DNA of 64,000 nucleotides, from positions 62,001 to 126,000 of the forward strand of contig DASZXS010000054.1 in NCBI GenBank assembly GCA_035545735.1. Direction: 5' to 3'. A model generated the notes under the pieces. That model did no database searches, was not told the origin of the DNA, and was given only the letters and a program-made list of their open reading frames with translations. Each line of letters opens with the position of its first letter. Position 1 is the stretch's first letter. Of the stretch, positions 6,341 through 15,276 are shown piece after piece. Made by a program: the position numbers and the translations under genes. This DNA is from JAJYKC01 sp035545735 (GTDB lineage: Bacteria; Acidobacteriota; Terriglobia; Bryobacterales; Bryobacteraceae).

Positions 6341-9300
6341 CTAAGTGGTCACCAGTTCCGGACGGAGCCCTAAATGTCCGAGGCAGCGGTTCACCCATAG
6401 CTTAGTGATTTTCTCCTGCAGGCTGTTCTGCGACAGGCGATCGCGCAGGCCGGCGAAATCGACGCGGTCCAGCGACTGGTCCTGATTGAAGCAGGAAAAT
6501 ACCACGGTCTCCGCGCCCGTCTCCGGATCCTTGTGAAGCTGGAGGCATTGCGCGCAGATTTCCTTCATCATGCACTGCATCGGCGAGTTGATGCTGCCGA
6601 TGGCGCAGTGGTCTTTCTTGAGGTAAGGCTCCAGCACCGCCCGCCGCGCGGTAGCGACGCCTTTCATCATGCCGTCCGAGCCGATGACGATCAAGCGGTC
6701 TGCTTCGGCCAGAGAGATCGGCTGCGGCCCCAGCTCTCCGCGGGCATAGGCCAGCATCGCCTCGACAATATTTCCAACAAACGTATAATCCTGCGGACGG
6801 GATGGCGTAAAGCCCGGCGCTTCGTCCGAACACCAGATCACTACGTCGGCGGCTTTTTCGATCTCCTCCACCTTATAGCGGTCGATTAATTTCTTATAGC
6901 CGGCGAAGTAAATCACCCGCGATCCGTTCGCCCGCAGGGATTGGCCGATGGAGAAAAGGACGGCATTGCCGAGACCGCCGCCGGCCAGAAGCGCCGTCTC
7001 CCGCGCCGGCGTTTCGGTCGGCGTTCCGGTGGGTCCCATCAGAATCACCGGTTCGCCCGGCTTCAGCAGCGCGCAGAGATCGGACGACCCACCCATTTCG
7101 AGAACGATCGTGGAGAGCAGGCCTTTTTCATGGTCCACCGCCGCGCCGGTAAGCGCGAGGCCTTCCATCGCAAGGGTGGTCCCGTCGATCGACGTGGCGA
7201 GAGTTTCGTAATTTTGCAGGCGGTAGAACTGCCCAGGTTCGAAGGCGCGCGCGGCCATCGGCGCCCGCACAATCACTTCGACAATGGTCGGCGTCAATCG
7301 CACCACGTCGTGGACGTGAGCGCGAAGTTCGTCGTTCAAGCGCTCCAGCAGCACCATCGGAGAAGGCCCGGCCGGTTTGCGTCTTTCGAGAATGCGCGAC
7401 ACCACCGGAAAGCCCTGTTTTGCGCTCGCCATCGCCTTGACGACGTTGCCGGCGAACGACGGGTGCAGATCGCCAAAAAAGCTGATGGCGCGGCCGTCGG
7501 ACCGCAGGGACGTCAAAACTCGCACAGCGGAAGGCTTCGCGAGCCTCTCCGGCTTGGCGGCGTTGCCCTCTTCATCAATCGCCTGAAAATACCGGCCGTC
7601 GATGAGGATGTTGTCGGGGTCCTCGCGCTGCAGCACGGTGTTCGGCTGCGTGCCGGCGGCGACTAGAATCGCCCGTGCCGGCAAACGGATCGCCTCACCG
7701 CCCGGAAGCACCTTTCCCGTCGCTTCATCGACAGGATGCTTCGTGCAATGGAGAGCGGTGGCATGGCCAAAACGATCCAACTCCACTTCCTCGGGCGTGA
7801 CGCACTCGGCGAAACGAATCCCTTCCTGCATCGCCAGCGCCACTTCTTCGTGATTCAGCGTATAGCTGGGCGAATCGATCAGCCGCCGGCGGTAGACGAT
7901 GGTGACGCCGCCCCAGGAGTCCACCAGCTTTTCGATATTGGGCTGGCGTCCTTCGCGCGCCGCGGCCAGACGCTCGGCGCGGATGGCGCGTGCGTGCGTG
8001 ATAAACTCCTCCGCCACCACCTTGTCCTCGGCGGTCCACCCGGCGCGCGTCTCCCGCTCGCCCAGTTCGTCCACCAGCGCCTCGTAGCGCTTCAGGAACT
8101 TCTCCACCTGCACGGGGTAATAGGCCAGCGATTCGGTGGCCGTATCGATGGCGGTGAGCCCGCCGCCGATCACGGCAATCGGCAAACGCAGTTGCAGATT
8201 GGCGATGGAGGACTGTTTGGCCGCGCCGGTAAGCTGCAGGGCCATCAGAAAATCCGACGCCTGCCGCACTCCCCGCGCGAGGCCGTTCTTCATCGGAATC
8301 ACCGTGGGCCGCCCCGCTCCGGCGCACAAGGCCACATGGTCGAAGCCGGCTTCAAAGGCGCGGTCAATGGTCAGCGTCCCGCCGAAGCGCACGCCGCCGA
8401 ACATCGCAAATTCCGCGCGCCGTTCGAGCAGCAGGCGAATGATCTTGAGGAAGTTCTTGTCCCAGCGGACCGTAATTCCATACTCCGCCACGCCGCCGAA
8501 ACCCGCCATGATGCGATCGTCCAGCGATTCGCAAATCTCCTGGATATCGCGAATGGGGCGAAACGCGGTCCGCCGCCCGTGCGTATCCACGCCGCAGAGG
8601 TCCGGCGGCAACGGCTCGATTTTCAAGCCATCGACACCCGCCACGGTGTGCCCTTCGTTCATCAGATAGTGCGCCAGCGTAAACCCGGCTGGCCCGAGAC
8701 CCACCACCAGAACCTTGTAGCCGCTCGACGCCTTCGGCAGCGGGCGCGCGAAATTCAAGGGATTCCAGCGCGTAAGCAGGCTATAGATTTCGAATCCCCA
8801 GGGAAGTTCCAGAACGTCCTTGAGCGTGCGCGTCTCCACCTGCGGAATGTCCACCGGCTCCTGCCGCTGGAAAATGCAGGCCTTCATGCAGTCGTTGCAG
8901 ATGCGATGTCCCGTGCCGCTGCACATGGGATTGTCCACCACCACTACGGCCAGCGCGCCGAGCGGCGTGCCCTGCATTTTGAGCGTGTTCATCTCGGAGA
9001 TTTTCTCTTCGAGCGGGCATCCGGCCAGCGTAATGCCGAACGTGCTCTTCTTGAAGTCCCCGGTCTTTTCCTTCAGCCCCGTGCGGCAGGAATCCTTCTC
9101 CTGGTTGTGGCACTTGATGCAATAATTCGCGTGATCGAGCGCGGCTTTCAGATCCATTCCCGGATCGGTCAGTCCGAAGCCTTCGCGATGGCGGTGCCGC
9201 TTCTCCGGAAGCCGCACCTGAACCAGTTTGTCGCGCTCGATCGTCTCCACCGGAACCAGGTGGAGCATGTCGAGCTTGTGAGGAGTCTTGAAGAGAACGC

Positions 9301-9859
9301 CGTGATGGTGATATTCCTGACCTTCGGGTGTCAGCATCGCCCATTGGGTGTAGCGCGCCGCCACCGCCAATTCGGGCTTGTGATTCGCTTCGTCATCCAG
9401 CCATTTCGACACTTTCTCCGCGAACAACGGCTCGGTCAGGGATCCGCCGAGAACCGCCTCCAGCGCCGCACGGGCCGCCTCGGGATCGATCGCCGCCGCC
9501 TGGTCCTTCGTAACCCCGGTGAGAGCCTTGCGCTGGACGAAACGGCGCTTCGCGGAATAAAGCGGCGCGAGATGATGATGTTTCCCCTGAAGCGCGTGGA
9601 TCTCAGGCGAAATTCCAAACAGCTCTCCGAGAAAATCTTCCAGGTGCGGAGCGAGCGACAAAAGAAGCTCCGAGGTCTGCTTTGGCTGCAGGGAATCGGG
9701 GTTCTGACGGGCGGCCAGCAGCTTCGCTTCGAGGCCTGGATCGCTGGCGCGCAAGTGTTCTAAAAACCGGGAATCGATGCGTTCGAGACCTTCACGCCGG
9801 TAGAGATCTGGGAAGGAGAAACCAAAGGATAGAGAAAGACTGTCAGGATTTCCGGTCAT
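6341..9859 (-). CDS. Single-chain Nfn-like / GltD-PyrK fusion flavo-iron-sulfur oxidoreductase
   Basis: A 1172-residue enzyme. About residues 1-250 are an unassigned N-terminal domain. Residues about 250-350 have cysteine clusters (NYCIKCHNQEKDSCRTG, then GCPLEE and MCSGTGHRICNDCMKAC) like the two 4Fe-4S sites of GltD/NfnB. Residues about 380-760 form a two-dinucleotide-fold module, with FAD motif VLVVGLGPAGFTLAHYLM and NAD(P) motif IAVIGGGLTAIDTATES. Residues about 790-1172 are PyrK/NfnA-like: an FAD-binding FEPGQFYRLQN, an NAD site LLAGGGLGNAVLFSIG, and a 2Fe-2S cysteine set C-x5-C-x2-C-x17-C near residues 1100-1130. In Nfn and in PyrK-GltD pairs these are separate subunits. The likely role is electron transfer between NAD(P)H and a low-potential acceptor such as ferredoxin; bifurcation is inference. 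It stands alone, with no adjacent partner. Confidence 0.82.
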   Translation of the reverse strand: MTGNPDSLSLSFGFSFPDLYRREGLERIDSRFLEHLRASDPGLEAKLLAARQNPDSLQPKQTSELLLSLAPHLEDFLGELFGISPEIHALQGKHHHLAPLYSAKRRFVQRKALTGVTKDQAAAIDPEAARAALEAVLGGSLTEPLFAEKVSKWLDDEANHKPELAVAARYTQWAMLTPEGQEYHHHGVLFKTPHKLDMLHLVPVETIERDKLVQVRLPEKRHRHREGFGLTDPGMDLKAALDHANYCIKCHNQEKDSCRTGLKEKTGDFKKSTFGITLAGCPLEEKISEMNTLKMQGTPLGALAVVVVDNPMCSGTGHRICNDCMKACIFQRQEPVDIPQVETRTLKDVLELPWGFEIYSLLTRWNPLNFARPLPKASSGYKVLVVGLGPAGFTLAHYLMNEGHTVAGVDGLKIEPLPPDLCGVDTHGRRTAFRPIRDIQEICESLDDRIMAGFGGVAEYGITVRWDKNFLKIIRLLLERRAEFAMFGGVRFGGTLTIDRAFEAGFDHVALCAGAGRPTVIPMKNGLARGVRQASDFLMALQLTGAAKQSSIANLQLRLPIAVIGGGLTAIDTATESLAYYPVQVEKFLKRYEALVDELGERETRAGWTAEDKVVAEEFITHARAIRAERLAAAREGRQPNIEKLVDSWGGVTIVYRRRLIDSPSYTLNHEEVALAMQEGIRFAECVTPEEVELDRFGHATALHCTKHPVDEATGKVLPGGEAIRLPARAILVAAGTQPNTVLQREDPDNILIDGRYFQAIDEEGNAAKPERLAKPSAVRVLTSLRSDGRAISFFGDLHPSFAGNVVKAMASAKQGFPVVSRILERRKPAGPSPMVLLERLNDELRAHVHDVVRLTPTIVEVIVRAPMAARAFEPGQFYRLQNYETLATSIDGTTLAMEGLALTGAAVDHEKGLLSTIVLEMGGSSDLCALLKPGEPVILMGPTGTPTETPARETALLAGGGLGNAVLFSIGQSLRANGSRVIYFAGYKKLIDRYKVEEIEKAADVVIWCSDEAPGFTPSRPQDYTFVGNIVEAMLAYARGELGPQPISLAEADRLIVIGSDGMMKGVATARRAVLEPYLKKDHCAIGSINSPMQCMMKEICAQCLQLHKDPETGAETVVFSCFNQDQSLDRVDFAGLRDRLSQNSLQEKITKLWVNRCLGHLGLRPELVTT

Positions 9860-10012
9860 TGCACACTACTTACATCAGATGAGGGTACCCCGCGCGCGGG
9901 TGCGAAACGCTTGTAAGCCTTTAGTTTAACACGAGCTTAGGGTCTCAACCGGCGGATTTCCAGGAAAAGAGGGACCGGTCGGGATCCTCACCTGGACGGG
10001 GAAATATCGAGA

Positions 10013-10034
10013 GTGAGCGGTTCCCCGGGCTCAC
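10013..10034 (-). terminator. Hairpin downstream of the TonB receptor gene
   Basis: GTGAGC at 10013-10018 pairs perfectly with GCTCAC at 10029-10034 across a 10-base loop, about 35 bases after the stop of the minus-strand receptor gene. No U-run follows on the minus strand, so it may protect the 3' end or work with Rho instead of acting as an intrinsic terminator. Confidence 0.35.
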
Positions 10035-10067
10035 CCTTTGGCGCCGCCTTGATGACAATCCATTCAG

Positions 10068-13000
10068 TCAGAATGTCAGCTTCGCCGCGAGCTGAATCTG
10101 GCGGTTCGTGTTTGAGGTGCCGTTGATATTCCCGAAGGTCGGTGAACCGAGCACCGCCGCGGGGTTGCTGAACGACGGATGGTTGAGCGAGTTGAATAAT
10201 TCACCGCGAAGCTGGAACTTCGCCCGCTCGCGAATGGCGAAATCCTTGAAGAGCGAGAAATCGAGATTCACCAGCCCCGGACCGGTGAGAAGGTTTCGGC
10301 CGGCGTTGCCATAGGTGAAGGGTTGAGGGATCGCGAACGCCGCCGCCGCTATGCATCCGATAAGATGTCCGTCGCCGCAGGTCGAACTCGGCCTACCCAC
10401 CAGGTTCGGGCGCTGATTGCCCATTCCGGTGTTCGCGGGATCGCCGGGCACGGTCACATTGAAGGGGAACCCGGTCTGCGCGGTTAAGATTCCATTCGCC
10501 TGCCAGCCTCCCAGCGCCGTGCGCACCAGACCGTGCGAAGCACTCCGGAAGAATGGCAGGTCATACACAAAACTGGCCACCAGGCGATGCCGCACGTCCC
10601 AATTGCTGTTGCCATAATCGGCCGCCCAGTTGAATGGATTGACCGGCGCGCCGCCGCCGTTCGAGTCCGTATTGATGTCCAGATTGTGGGACCACGTGTA
10701 CGAACCAAGCACCGTGAGGCCGTGCGTAAGATTCTGGCGCAGGACGACATTCAACGCGTCGTAGTTGGAATTCACATCGGTCTGAATCATGCGGATGCTA
10801 CCGAACAATTGATTCGGACGGCGCGAGTTGATATTGCCGGGACCGGGGGACGGAGTGTTGATGTAGTAGCTGCGGTCGAGATGATAGCTATGAGATCCGA
10901 GGTATTGCACATCCAGTGCCGCGTTCGGCCATAGGGCGCGTTCCACGTCGAAGCTCCACTGGTTCATGCGCGCCGTGGGCAAGTCCGGATTGATTGTGAA
11001 GGCGCTCGGATATTTTGGCGCCGTTGGCGACGAGTTCGCGGGCACCGGATTCGCCAGAGTGAGAATCGCTCCAGGAGTGGAGTTGTAGGTGTAGATGGTG
11101 CTGAAAGGTGGATTCGTCGTGGCCAGAGTATAACTGTTCAACTGGTTCGCGTTGTAGTAGATTCCGAAGCCTCCGCGAACCACCCAGGCGGGTGTCGCGC
11201 GGTAGGCAAAACCGAAACGGGGAGCGAAGTCGGAATGATTGGGATTGGTGTAGGGAATCACCTGAGGAACCGTCGCCGGGATGAACGCCGTCAGTTGCGG
11301 ATTTAGGATAGTGCCGTTTCCGTTTGTGGAATGCGGCACCGTCGGCAGTTCGTAGCGCAGCCCGAAAGTGAGCGTTAGCTTAGACGAGGCCTGCCATTTG
11401 TCTACAACGAAAAAACCGTCTCTCCACTGCTCGCCTCCGCCCGGAAACAGCGGCCCGGGAGTGGTGTCGGTCTGCACCGCGCCAAGGATAAAGTCGGCCG
11501 GCGCGAATCCCGACAGCGTGCCCGAAAACGTAAATCCGCCGCGCGGATTATTGTTCGCCGTTCGGAGCGTGATCAGTTTCCGGATTTCGACACCCGCGGA
11601 GATGCTGTGCGCCCCGTGCGTCCAACTGAACAGGTCGGCGCCCTGCCAGGTCGTGTCCGTCTGATACCAGTTGCTGCTCGACATGTTCTGCCCGCCGATG
11701 GGCATGTAGCCGGTGATGCCCAGCGCGGGGAGGCCCGAGTTTGCGAGAGTGGTCGTGAATCCGGGGATGCCCAACTCCGTCCCCGCGTTGGCCAGCGCCT
11801 GAGTTGCAAAGAAGTTCACCGAATCAATGGTGGTGTGCTGGCGTCCGAAGCGAACGTCGTTCACCATGTTCGGCGTCAGAACCTGCGTATATCCGCCGAC
11901 GAAATTCCGGTCGGTTACGGGCTGATTGTATCCGTTGTTGGGATTGGTATTGCCATTTACAAGGGCCGTGTCCGCCCAGGCGTAGCGAAAAAAGAGCCTG
12001 ATCTTTTCCCCGAAGCTTTGGTCGAGCCGGTCTATCGTCTGGTTCGTGGTGTTCGAGTTTCGTATGGAAGCCAGGTAGTTGTTGACAATGCCGGGCAAAT
12101 TGGGCAGAGGCATATATTGGAGCGCTTTCTGCGCTTGGGGCGAGAGAAGGCTGGAGGGAATGCGGTTGCCCGGGAATGCCTGCGCCGGCGTGGTAAAGGG
12201 ATTCGAAATCGCTCCCGAATATTCCGAGAAATCGCCTTGCCGCATCAGCGGCGTCAGCACCGAATCCGGTTGAGCGAGAACCTGGTTCTGTCTGAGGCCT
12301 TCGTAATCGGCCATGAAGAAGGTCCGGTCTCGTCCGTTGTATAGCTTGGGAATCCACACCGGCCCGGCGAGCACGAACCCGAATTGATTCTGGTGAAACG
12401 GCGCCTGTGGCTTCGTCCGGTTTTCAAAATAGCCGCGCGCGTCGAAGGAGTTATTGCGGACGAATTCAAATACGCTCCCGTGAAAATCATTGGTGCCGCT
12501 TTTACTCACCAGGTTCATTTGCAGGCCCAGGTAGCCGCCGTATTGGGCCTGGTAAGTTCCGGTTTGAACCTGAATTTCCTGAATTGCATCCACCGAGGGC
12601 CGGAAAGTGGTGGTTGTAATCAGGTTATTCATGATGCTGACGCCGTCAAGCGAAACGCTGTTCTGAATCTCGCGGGTGCCGGCGGCAATGAAATCTTCGC
12701 CGCCGCCTGGATTCCCCGCTGGCGACTTCACACCCGGAAGAACCCCGGGAGTCATCACCGCCAGTTTCAGCGCGTCGCGCCCGTTGAGCGGAAGGTCGAC
12801 GGTCTGGCGGTTATTAATCGTCTGGCTGAGAGTGGCATCGTCGGTGGTGATCGGCGGCGCTTCCGCGGTGACCGTCATTTTCTCGCTGACCGTGCCGATC
12901 TGCATGGCGAAATCGGTTCGCACGGTCTGGTTTGACTCCACATGCACCCCGGATTTCGTGAAAGATTGAAATCCGTCGCGGGTCGCGGTGATGGAGTATG

Positions 13001-13262
13001 TCCCGATCTTCACAAATTGCACCTGATAGGCTCCATCGTTGCCCGTAACCGCCGTGTACACTTCGCCGGTGGCGCTGTTCACCACAGTCACTTTCGCTCC
13101 CGGTATACCCGCGCCCGCGCTGTCCGTCACGTTTCCAACCAGCGCCGTGGTGGAGGCAAGCTGCGCGAAAGAAGCGGGGACGAAGCAGCAGCAAAGCGAA
13201 GTGAGAACGATGGCGATTTTCGCGAAAGCGCGAAAATGCGGAGCAATAGAGCGAGGATTCAT
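10068..13262 (-). CDS. Oar-like TonB-dependent receptor with carboxypeptidase-regulatory domain
   Basis: A 1064-residue outer-membrane protein. A signal peptide (about residues 1-33, ending SFAQ) precedes a CarboxypepD-reg-like beta-sandwich at about 38-120 (LVGNVTDSAGAGIPGAKVTV) and a plug domain at about 130-250 (SLDGVSIMNN, DAIQEIQVQTGTYQAQYGG). The rest is a long beta barrel ending in alternating hydrophobic strands and a C-terminal Phe (QIQLAAKLTF), the usual outer-membrane insertion signal. This architecture is the Oar/acidobacterial type used to take up oligosaccharides or peptides, or for adhesion; no substrate can be named. No SusD-like partner or TonB/ExbBD genes lie nearby. A strong promoter is visible at 13299-13327, with a Shine-Dalgarno-like GGGGAGG about 12 bases before the ATG. 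Confidence 0.93.
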   Translation of the reverse strand: MNPRSIAPHFRAFAKIAIVLTSLCCCFVPASFAQLASTTALVGNVTDSAGAGIPGAKVTVVNSATGEVYTAVTGNDGAYQVQFVKIGTYSITATRDGFQSFTKSGVHVESNQTVRTDFAMQIGTVSEKMTVTAEAPPITTDDATLSQTINNRQTVDLPLNGRDALKLAVMTPGVLPGVKSPAGNPGGGEDFIAAGTREIQNSVSLDGVSIMNNLITTTTFRPSVDAIQEIQVQTGTYQAQYGGYLGLQMNLVSKSGTNDFHGSVFEFVRNNSFDARGYFENRTKPQAPFHQNQFGFVLAGPVWIPKLYNGRDRTFFMADYEGLRQNQVLAQPDSVLTPLMRQGDFSEYSGAISNPFTTPAQAFPGNRIPSSLLSPQAQKALQYMPLPNLPGIVNNYLASIRNSNTTNQTIDRLDQSFGEKIRLFFRYAWADTALVNGNTNPNNGYNQPVTDRNFVGGYTQVLTPNMVNDVRFGRQHTTIDSVNFFATQALANAGTELGIPGFTTTLANSGLPALGITGYMPIGGQNMSSSNWYQTDTTWQGADLFSWTHGAHSISAGVEIRKLITLRTANNNPRGGFTFSGTLSGFAPADFILGAVQTDTTPGPLFPGGGEQWRDGFFVVDKWQASSKLTLTFGLRYELPTVPHSTNGNGTILNPQLTAFIPATVPQVIPYTNPNHSDFAPRFGFAYRATPAWVVRGGFGIYYNANQLNSYTLATTNPPFSTIYTYNSTPGAILTLANPVPANSSPTAPKYPSAFTINPDLPTARMNQWSFDVERALWPNAALDVQYLGSHSYHLDRSYYINTPSPGPGNINSRRPNQLFGSIRMIQTDVNSNYDALNVVLRQNLTHGLTVLGSYTWSHNLDINTDSNGGGAPVNPFNWAADYGNSNWDVRHRLVASFVYDLPFFRSASHGLVRTALGGWQANGILTAQTGFPFNVTVPGDPANTGMGNQRPNLVGRPSSTCGDGHLIGCIAAAAFAIPQPFTYGNAGRNLLTGPGLVNLDFSLFKDFAIRERAKFQLRGELFNSLNHPSFSNPAAVLGSPTFGNINGTSNTNRQIQLAAKLTF

Positions 13263-13298
13263 GCGGAAACGGCCTCCCCTGTCAAAAATGATTAACCG

Positions 13299-13327
13299 AG
13301 TATAAACTGGGATTTTACGTTGTGCAA
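13299..13327 (-). promoter_or_regulatory. Sigma-70-type promoter of the Oar-like receptor
   Basis: On the minus strand TTGCAC (13327-13322) and TATACT (13304-13299) are separated by exactly 17 bases. Transcription would start near 13292, giving a leader of about 30 bases before the ATG at 13262. The placement between the upstream gene's terminator and the receptor start supports it. Confidence 0.65.
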
Positions 13328-13352
13328 GTGAATTTCAGCGCGCAAAAGACCT

Positions 13353-13370
13353 AAAAGGGCCGGGCGGCCC
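13353..13370 (-). terminator. Intrinsic terminator of the amidohydrolase gene
   Basis: On the minus strand a GGGCC-GCCC-GGCCC hairpin (13370-13357) is followed immediately by four T residues (13356-13353) and then AGG and TTTT. It lies 10 bases after the amidohydrolase stop and just upstream of the receptor promoter, so it should separate the two minus-strand transcription units. Confidence 0.55.
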
Positions 13371-13380
13371 CGGGGTGACC

Positions 13381-14676
13381 TTAGTGTGCCGGCCGGATGG
13401 CGTCCCATCGGGAGTCGCCCGTGTTGAGATAGTCCTTGGGCAGCGTCTTCCAATCGGGGCGCGTCATGCCGTTCAAGTCGTAGACGACCTTCCCGTCGCG
13501 GAGGGTCAACTCGCATTCCAGTTTTTCGTTTCCATTCATCCGCGCGCCGTACATGTCGATGTACCCGAAGTTTCCCTTCACAAGCCGCAGAACGGCGATA
13601 TCGGCCGGCGACCCCGGTGATAAGTTGCCCAGCTCTTCGTGATGAATCTCGCGCGCCGGATTCCAGGTGGAGCGTGCCACCACTTGGTCCACGGAAAGAC
13701 CCATGGCCAGAAATTTACTCATCACGTTCAGCATATTCTTCATTCCCGAATTCATGCTTCCGATGTGCAGGTCGGTCGAGATGGAATCGGGCAGAAAGCC
13801 CTGCTCAATAGCCGGAGCGGCGATTCTCCATGCGAAGCTGCCGCCGCCGTGACCCACGTCGAATATGACGCCGCGTTTCCGCCCTTCGATCATTCCGGGA
13901 TTCACGTGCCCGCTGTCGTCGAGTTCGTGGCGCAGCCCGGAATAGCAATGCGTGTAGATATCGCCCGGGCGCAGCTTTTTTGTCACCAGATCGGCAAGCG
14001 GACGCTCCGGCCAGTCCTTTCCAAAATCCACCATCACGGGGATCCGCGCCATGTTGCCGGCCTCCACCGCGCGCTCCACCGGAGTCCATTCCGGCCCGGA
14101 GTAGTGCGCGGTTTTGAAGCCGACAATAATCTTCCGGTAGCGCTCCGCCATCTCCGCCGCCGGACGCGCTTCCATGTCGTTGAGACTGTCCTCATACGAG
14201 GGACCGCGCATGCCCGCGCCGACGATATTGAGAAACGCCAGCACTCGCGTCTTCGAACGGTCAATGACATGTTCTTTGAAGTCAGGGAAGTTACGCCATC
14301 CCGCGCACCCGGCATCGGCGACCGTGGTCACGCCGGCGCGAAAGGTGAACCCGTCGGGGAAGACGCTGTTATCGCCCGCATAGGAGCTTCGCTCACCCGT
14401 ACTGGCGTAAACGTGGACGTGAATGTCAATCAGGCCCGGAGTTACGTAGAGCCCGGCGGCGTTGACCACTTTGAGCGCATCCGACGCGTTTAAATGCTCC
14501 TCGACGGCCGCGATCCTGCCGTCCTTGATGCCGACGTCGCGAACCGCGCTGACACCGTTCTTGGCGTCGATTACATGCCCGCCTTGCAGCAGGAGATCGA
14601 ATCGGGATTGGGAAAACAAGGAAGAAGACATTGAAAGCCAAACCACGCAGAGTGATAACGCGGAAGTCAGTTTCAT
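13381..14676 (-). CDS. Secreted amidohydrolase/dihydroorotase-like metal-dependent hydrolase
   Basis: A 431-residue protein with a signal peptide (MKLTSALSLCVVWLSMSSSL) and an amidohydrolase TIM barrel. The metal-binding H-x-H is in PGLIDIHVHVY at about residues 81-91, and further candidate ligands are the histidines in IYTHCYSGLRH, FDVGHGGGSF and the Asp/His in STDLHIGSMN. The final strands LSPGSPADIAVLRL form the small beta-sandwich that carries the family's N- and C-terminal ends. The family hydrolyses cyclic amides, N-acyl amino acids or related compounds; this one resembles deacetylase/D-aminoacylase-like members, but the substrate is not readable. The ATG at 14676 is preferred over 14739 because it begins the signal peptide. 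Confidence 0.82.
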   Translation of the reverse strand: MKLTSALSLCVVWLSMSSSLFSQSRFDLLLQGGHVIDAKNGVSAVRDVGIKDGRIAAVEEHLNASDALKVVNAAGLYVTPGLIDIHVHVYASTGERSSYAGDNSVFPDGFTFRAGVTTVADAGCAGWRNFPDFKEHVIDRSKTRVLAFLNIVGAGMRGPSYEDSLNDMEARPAAEMAERYRKIIVGFKTAHYSGPEWTPVERAVEAGNMARIPVMVDFGKDWPERPLADLVTKKLRPGDIYTHCYSGLRHELDDSGHVNPGMIEGRKRGVIFDVGHGGGSFAWRIAAPAIEQGFLPDSISTDLHIGSMNSGMKNMLNVMSKFLAMGLSVDQVVARSTWNPAREIHHEELGNLSPGSPADIAVLRLVKGNFGYIDMYGARMNGNEKLECELTLRDGKVVYDLNGMTRPDWKTLPKDYLNTGDSRWDAIRPAH

Positions 14677-14792
14677 GTTGAAGAATATAACTATGGCGCA
14701 GGCATCCGCCTTCGTCAAGAGACCCATCTTAGCGCCCACCCTCCTGGACTGCGCGATTTCCGCCGATCAATTCGCCAGGAGAGAGGTACTTA

Positions 14793-15218
14793 ATGCGGAA
14801 GGGAATCTCAGTGATTCTGGCGGTCGTGTGCCTTGTCAACGGCGCCTGGGCGGCCAGTATTCCGGTAAACAACGGGGAACACCGGGAGAGTGTCAGGCAT
14901 CAATGGATTCGCCGCCTGGTGGGAGCGGCGGCATGCGGCCTGAGCGCGATGGACGCTGTTCAATCGTCGCGAAACATCGGAGCGAATGGAATCGTGGAGG
15001 GCAATCCGATACTTTCCAATCAGGGCAGACTGCGCACCGGAAGGATGGTCGGGCTCAAGATCGGGGCGTGCGCCGCGCCTTTGGCGATTGGCGAGTTCGG
15101 CGCGGCGCGGAGGAACAAATTCATGCAGGAAATAGGACTTTGGACGGGTGTGGCGTCGGCGGGCGCCGGCGCGGCGGTGGTCGTCCACAATCAGCGGGTG
15201 CTCGGGCAGAGCAAATAG
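14793..15218 (+). CDS. Small exported/membrane hypothetical protein
   Basis: A 141-residue protein with a signal peptide (MRKGISVILAVVCLVNGAWA) followed by two or three short hydrophobic, glycine/alanine-rich segments (LVGAAACGLSAMDAVQS, IGACAAPLAIGEF, TGVASAGAGAAVVVHN). I recognise no family, although the pattern DAVQSSRNIGANGIVEGNPIL recalls small acidobacterial proteins described only as hypothetical. A ribosome-binding site (AGGAGAGAGG) lies just upstream of the ATG. It is divergent from the amidohydrolase and convergent with the crotonase gene, so it is probably a single-gene unit. Confidence 0.65.
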   Translation: MRKGISVILAVVCLVNGAWAASIPVNNGEHRESVRHQWIRRLVGAAACGLSAMDAVQSSRNIGANGIVEGNPILSNQGRLRTGRMVGLKIGACAAPLAIGEFGAARRNKFMQEIGLWTGVASAGAGAAVVVHNQRVLGQSK

Positions 15219-15276
15219 CCGGCGCGGCCGCCGCACACGATGCGCCCATGCTGTAACTTCGTGGCCGGTGGTGGGA

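Noticed and set aside
7736..9763. A 675-codon open frame on the plus strand opposite the Nfn-like gene
   Set aside because: It is the antisense shadow of a strongly recognisable flavoprotein; its translation is rich in Arg/His/Gln with no domain motif, as expected from GC-rich antisense frames.
9889..9900. CCCGCGCGCGGG palindrome before the Nfn-like gene
   Set aside because: A simple alternating GC palindrome is expected by chance in GC-rich DNA, and no U-run or promoter coincides with it.
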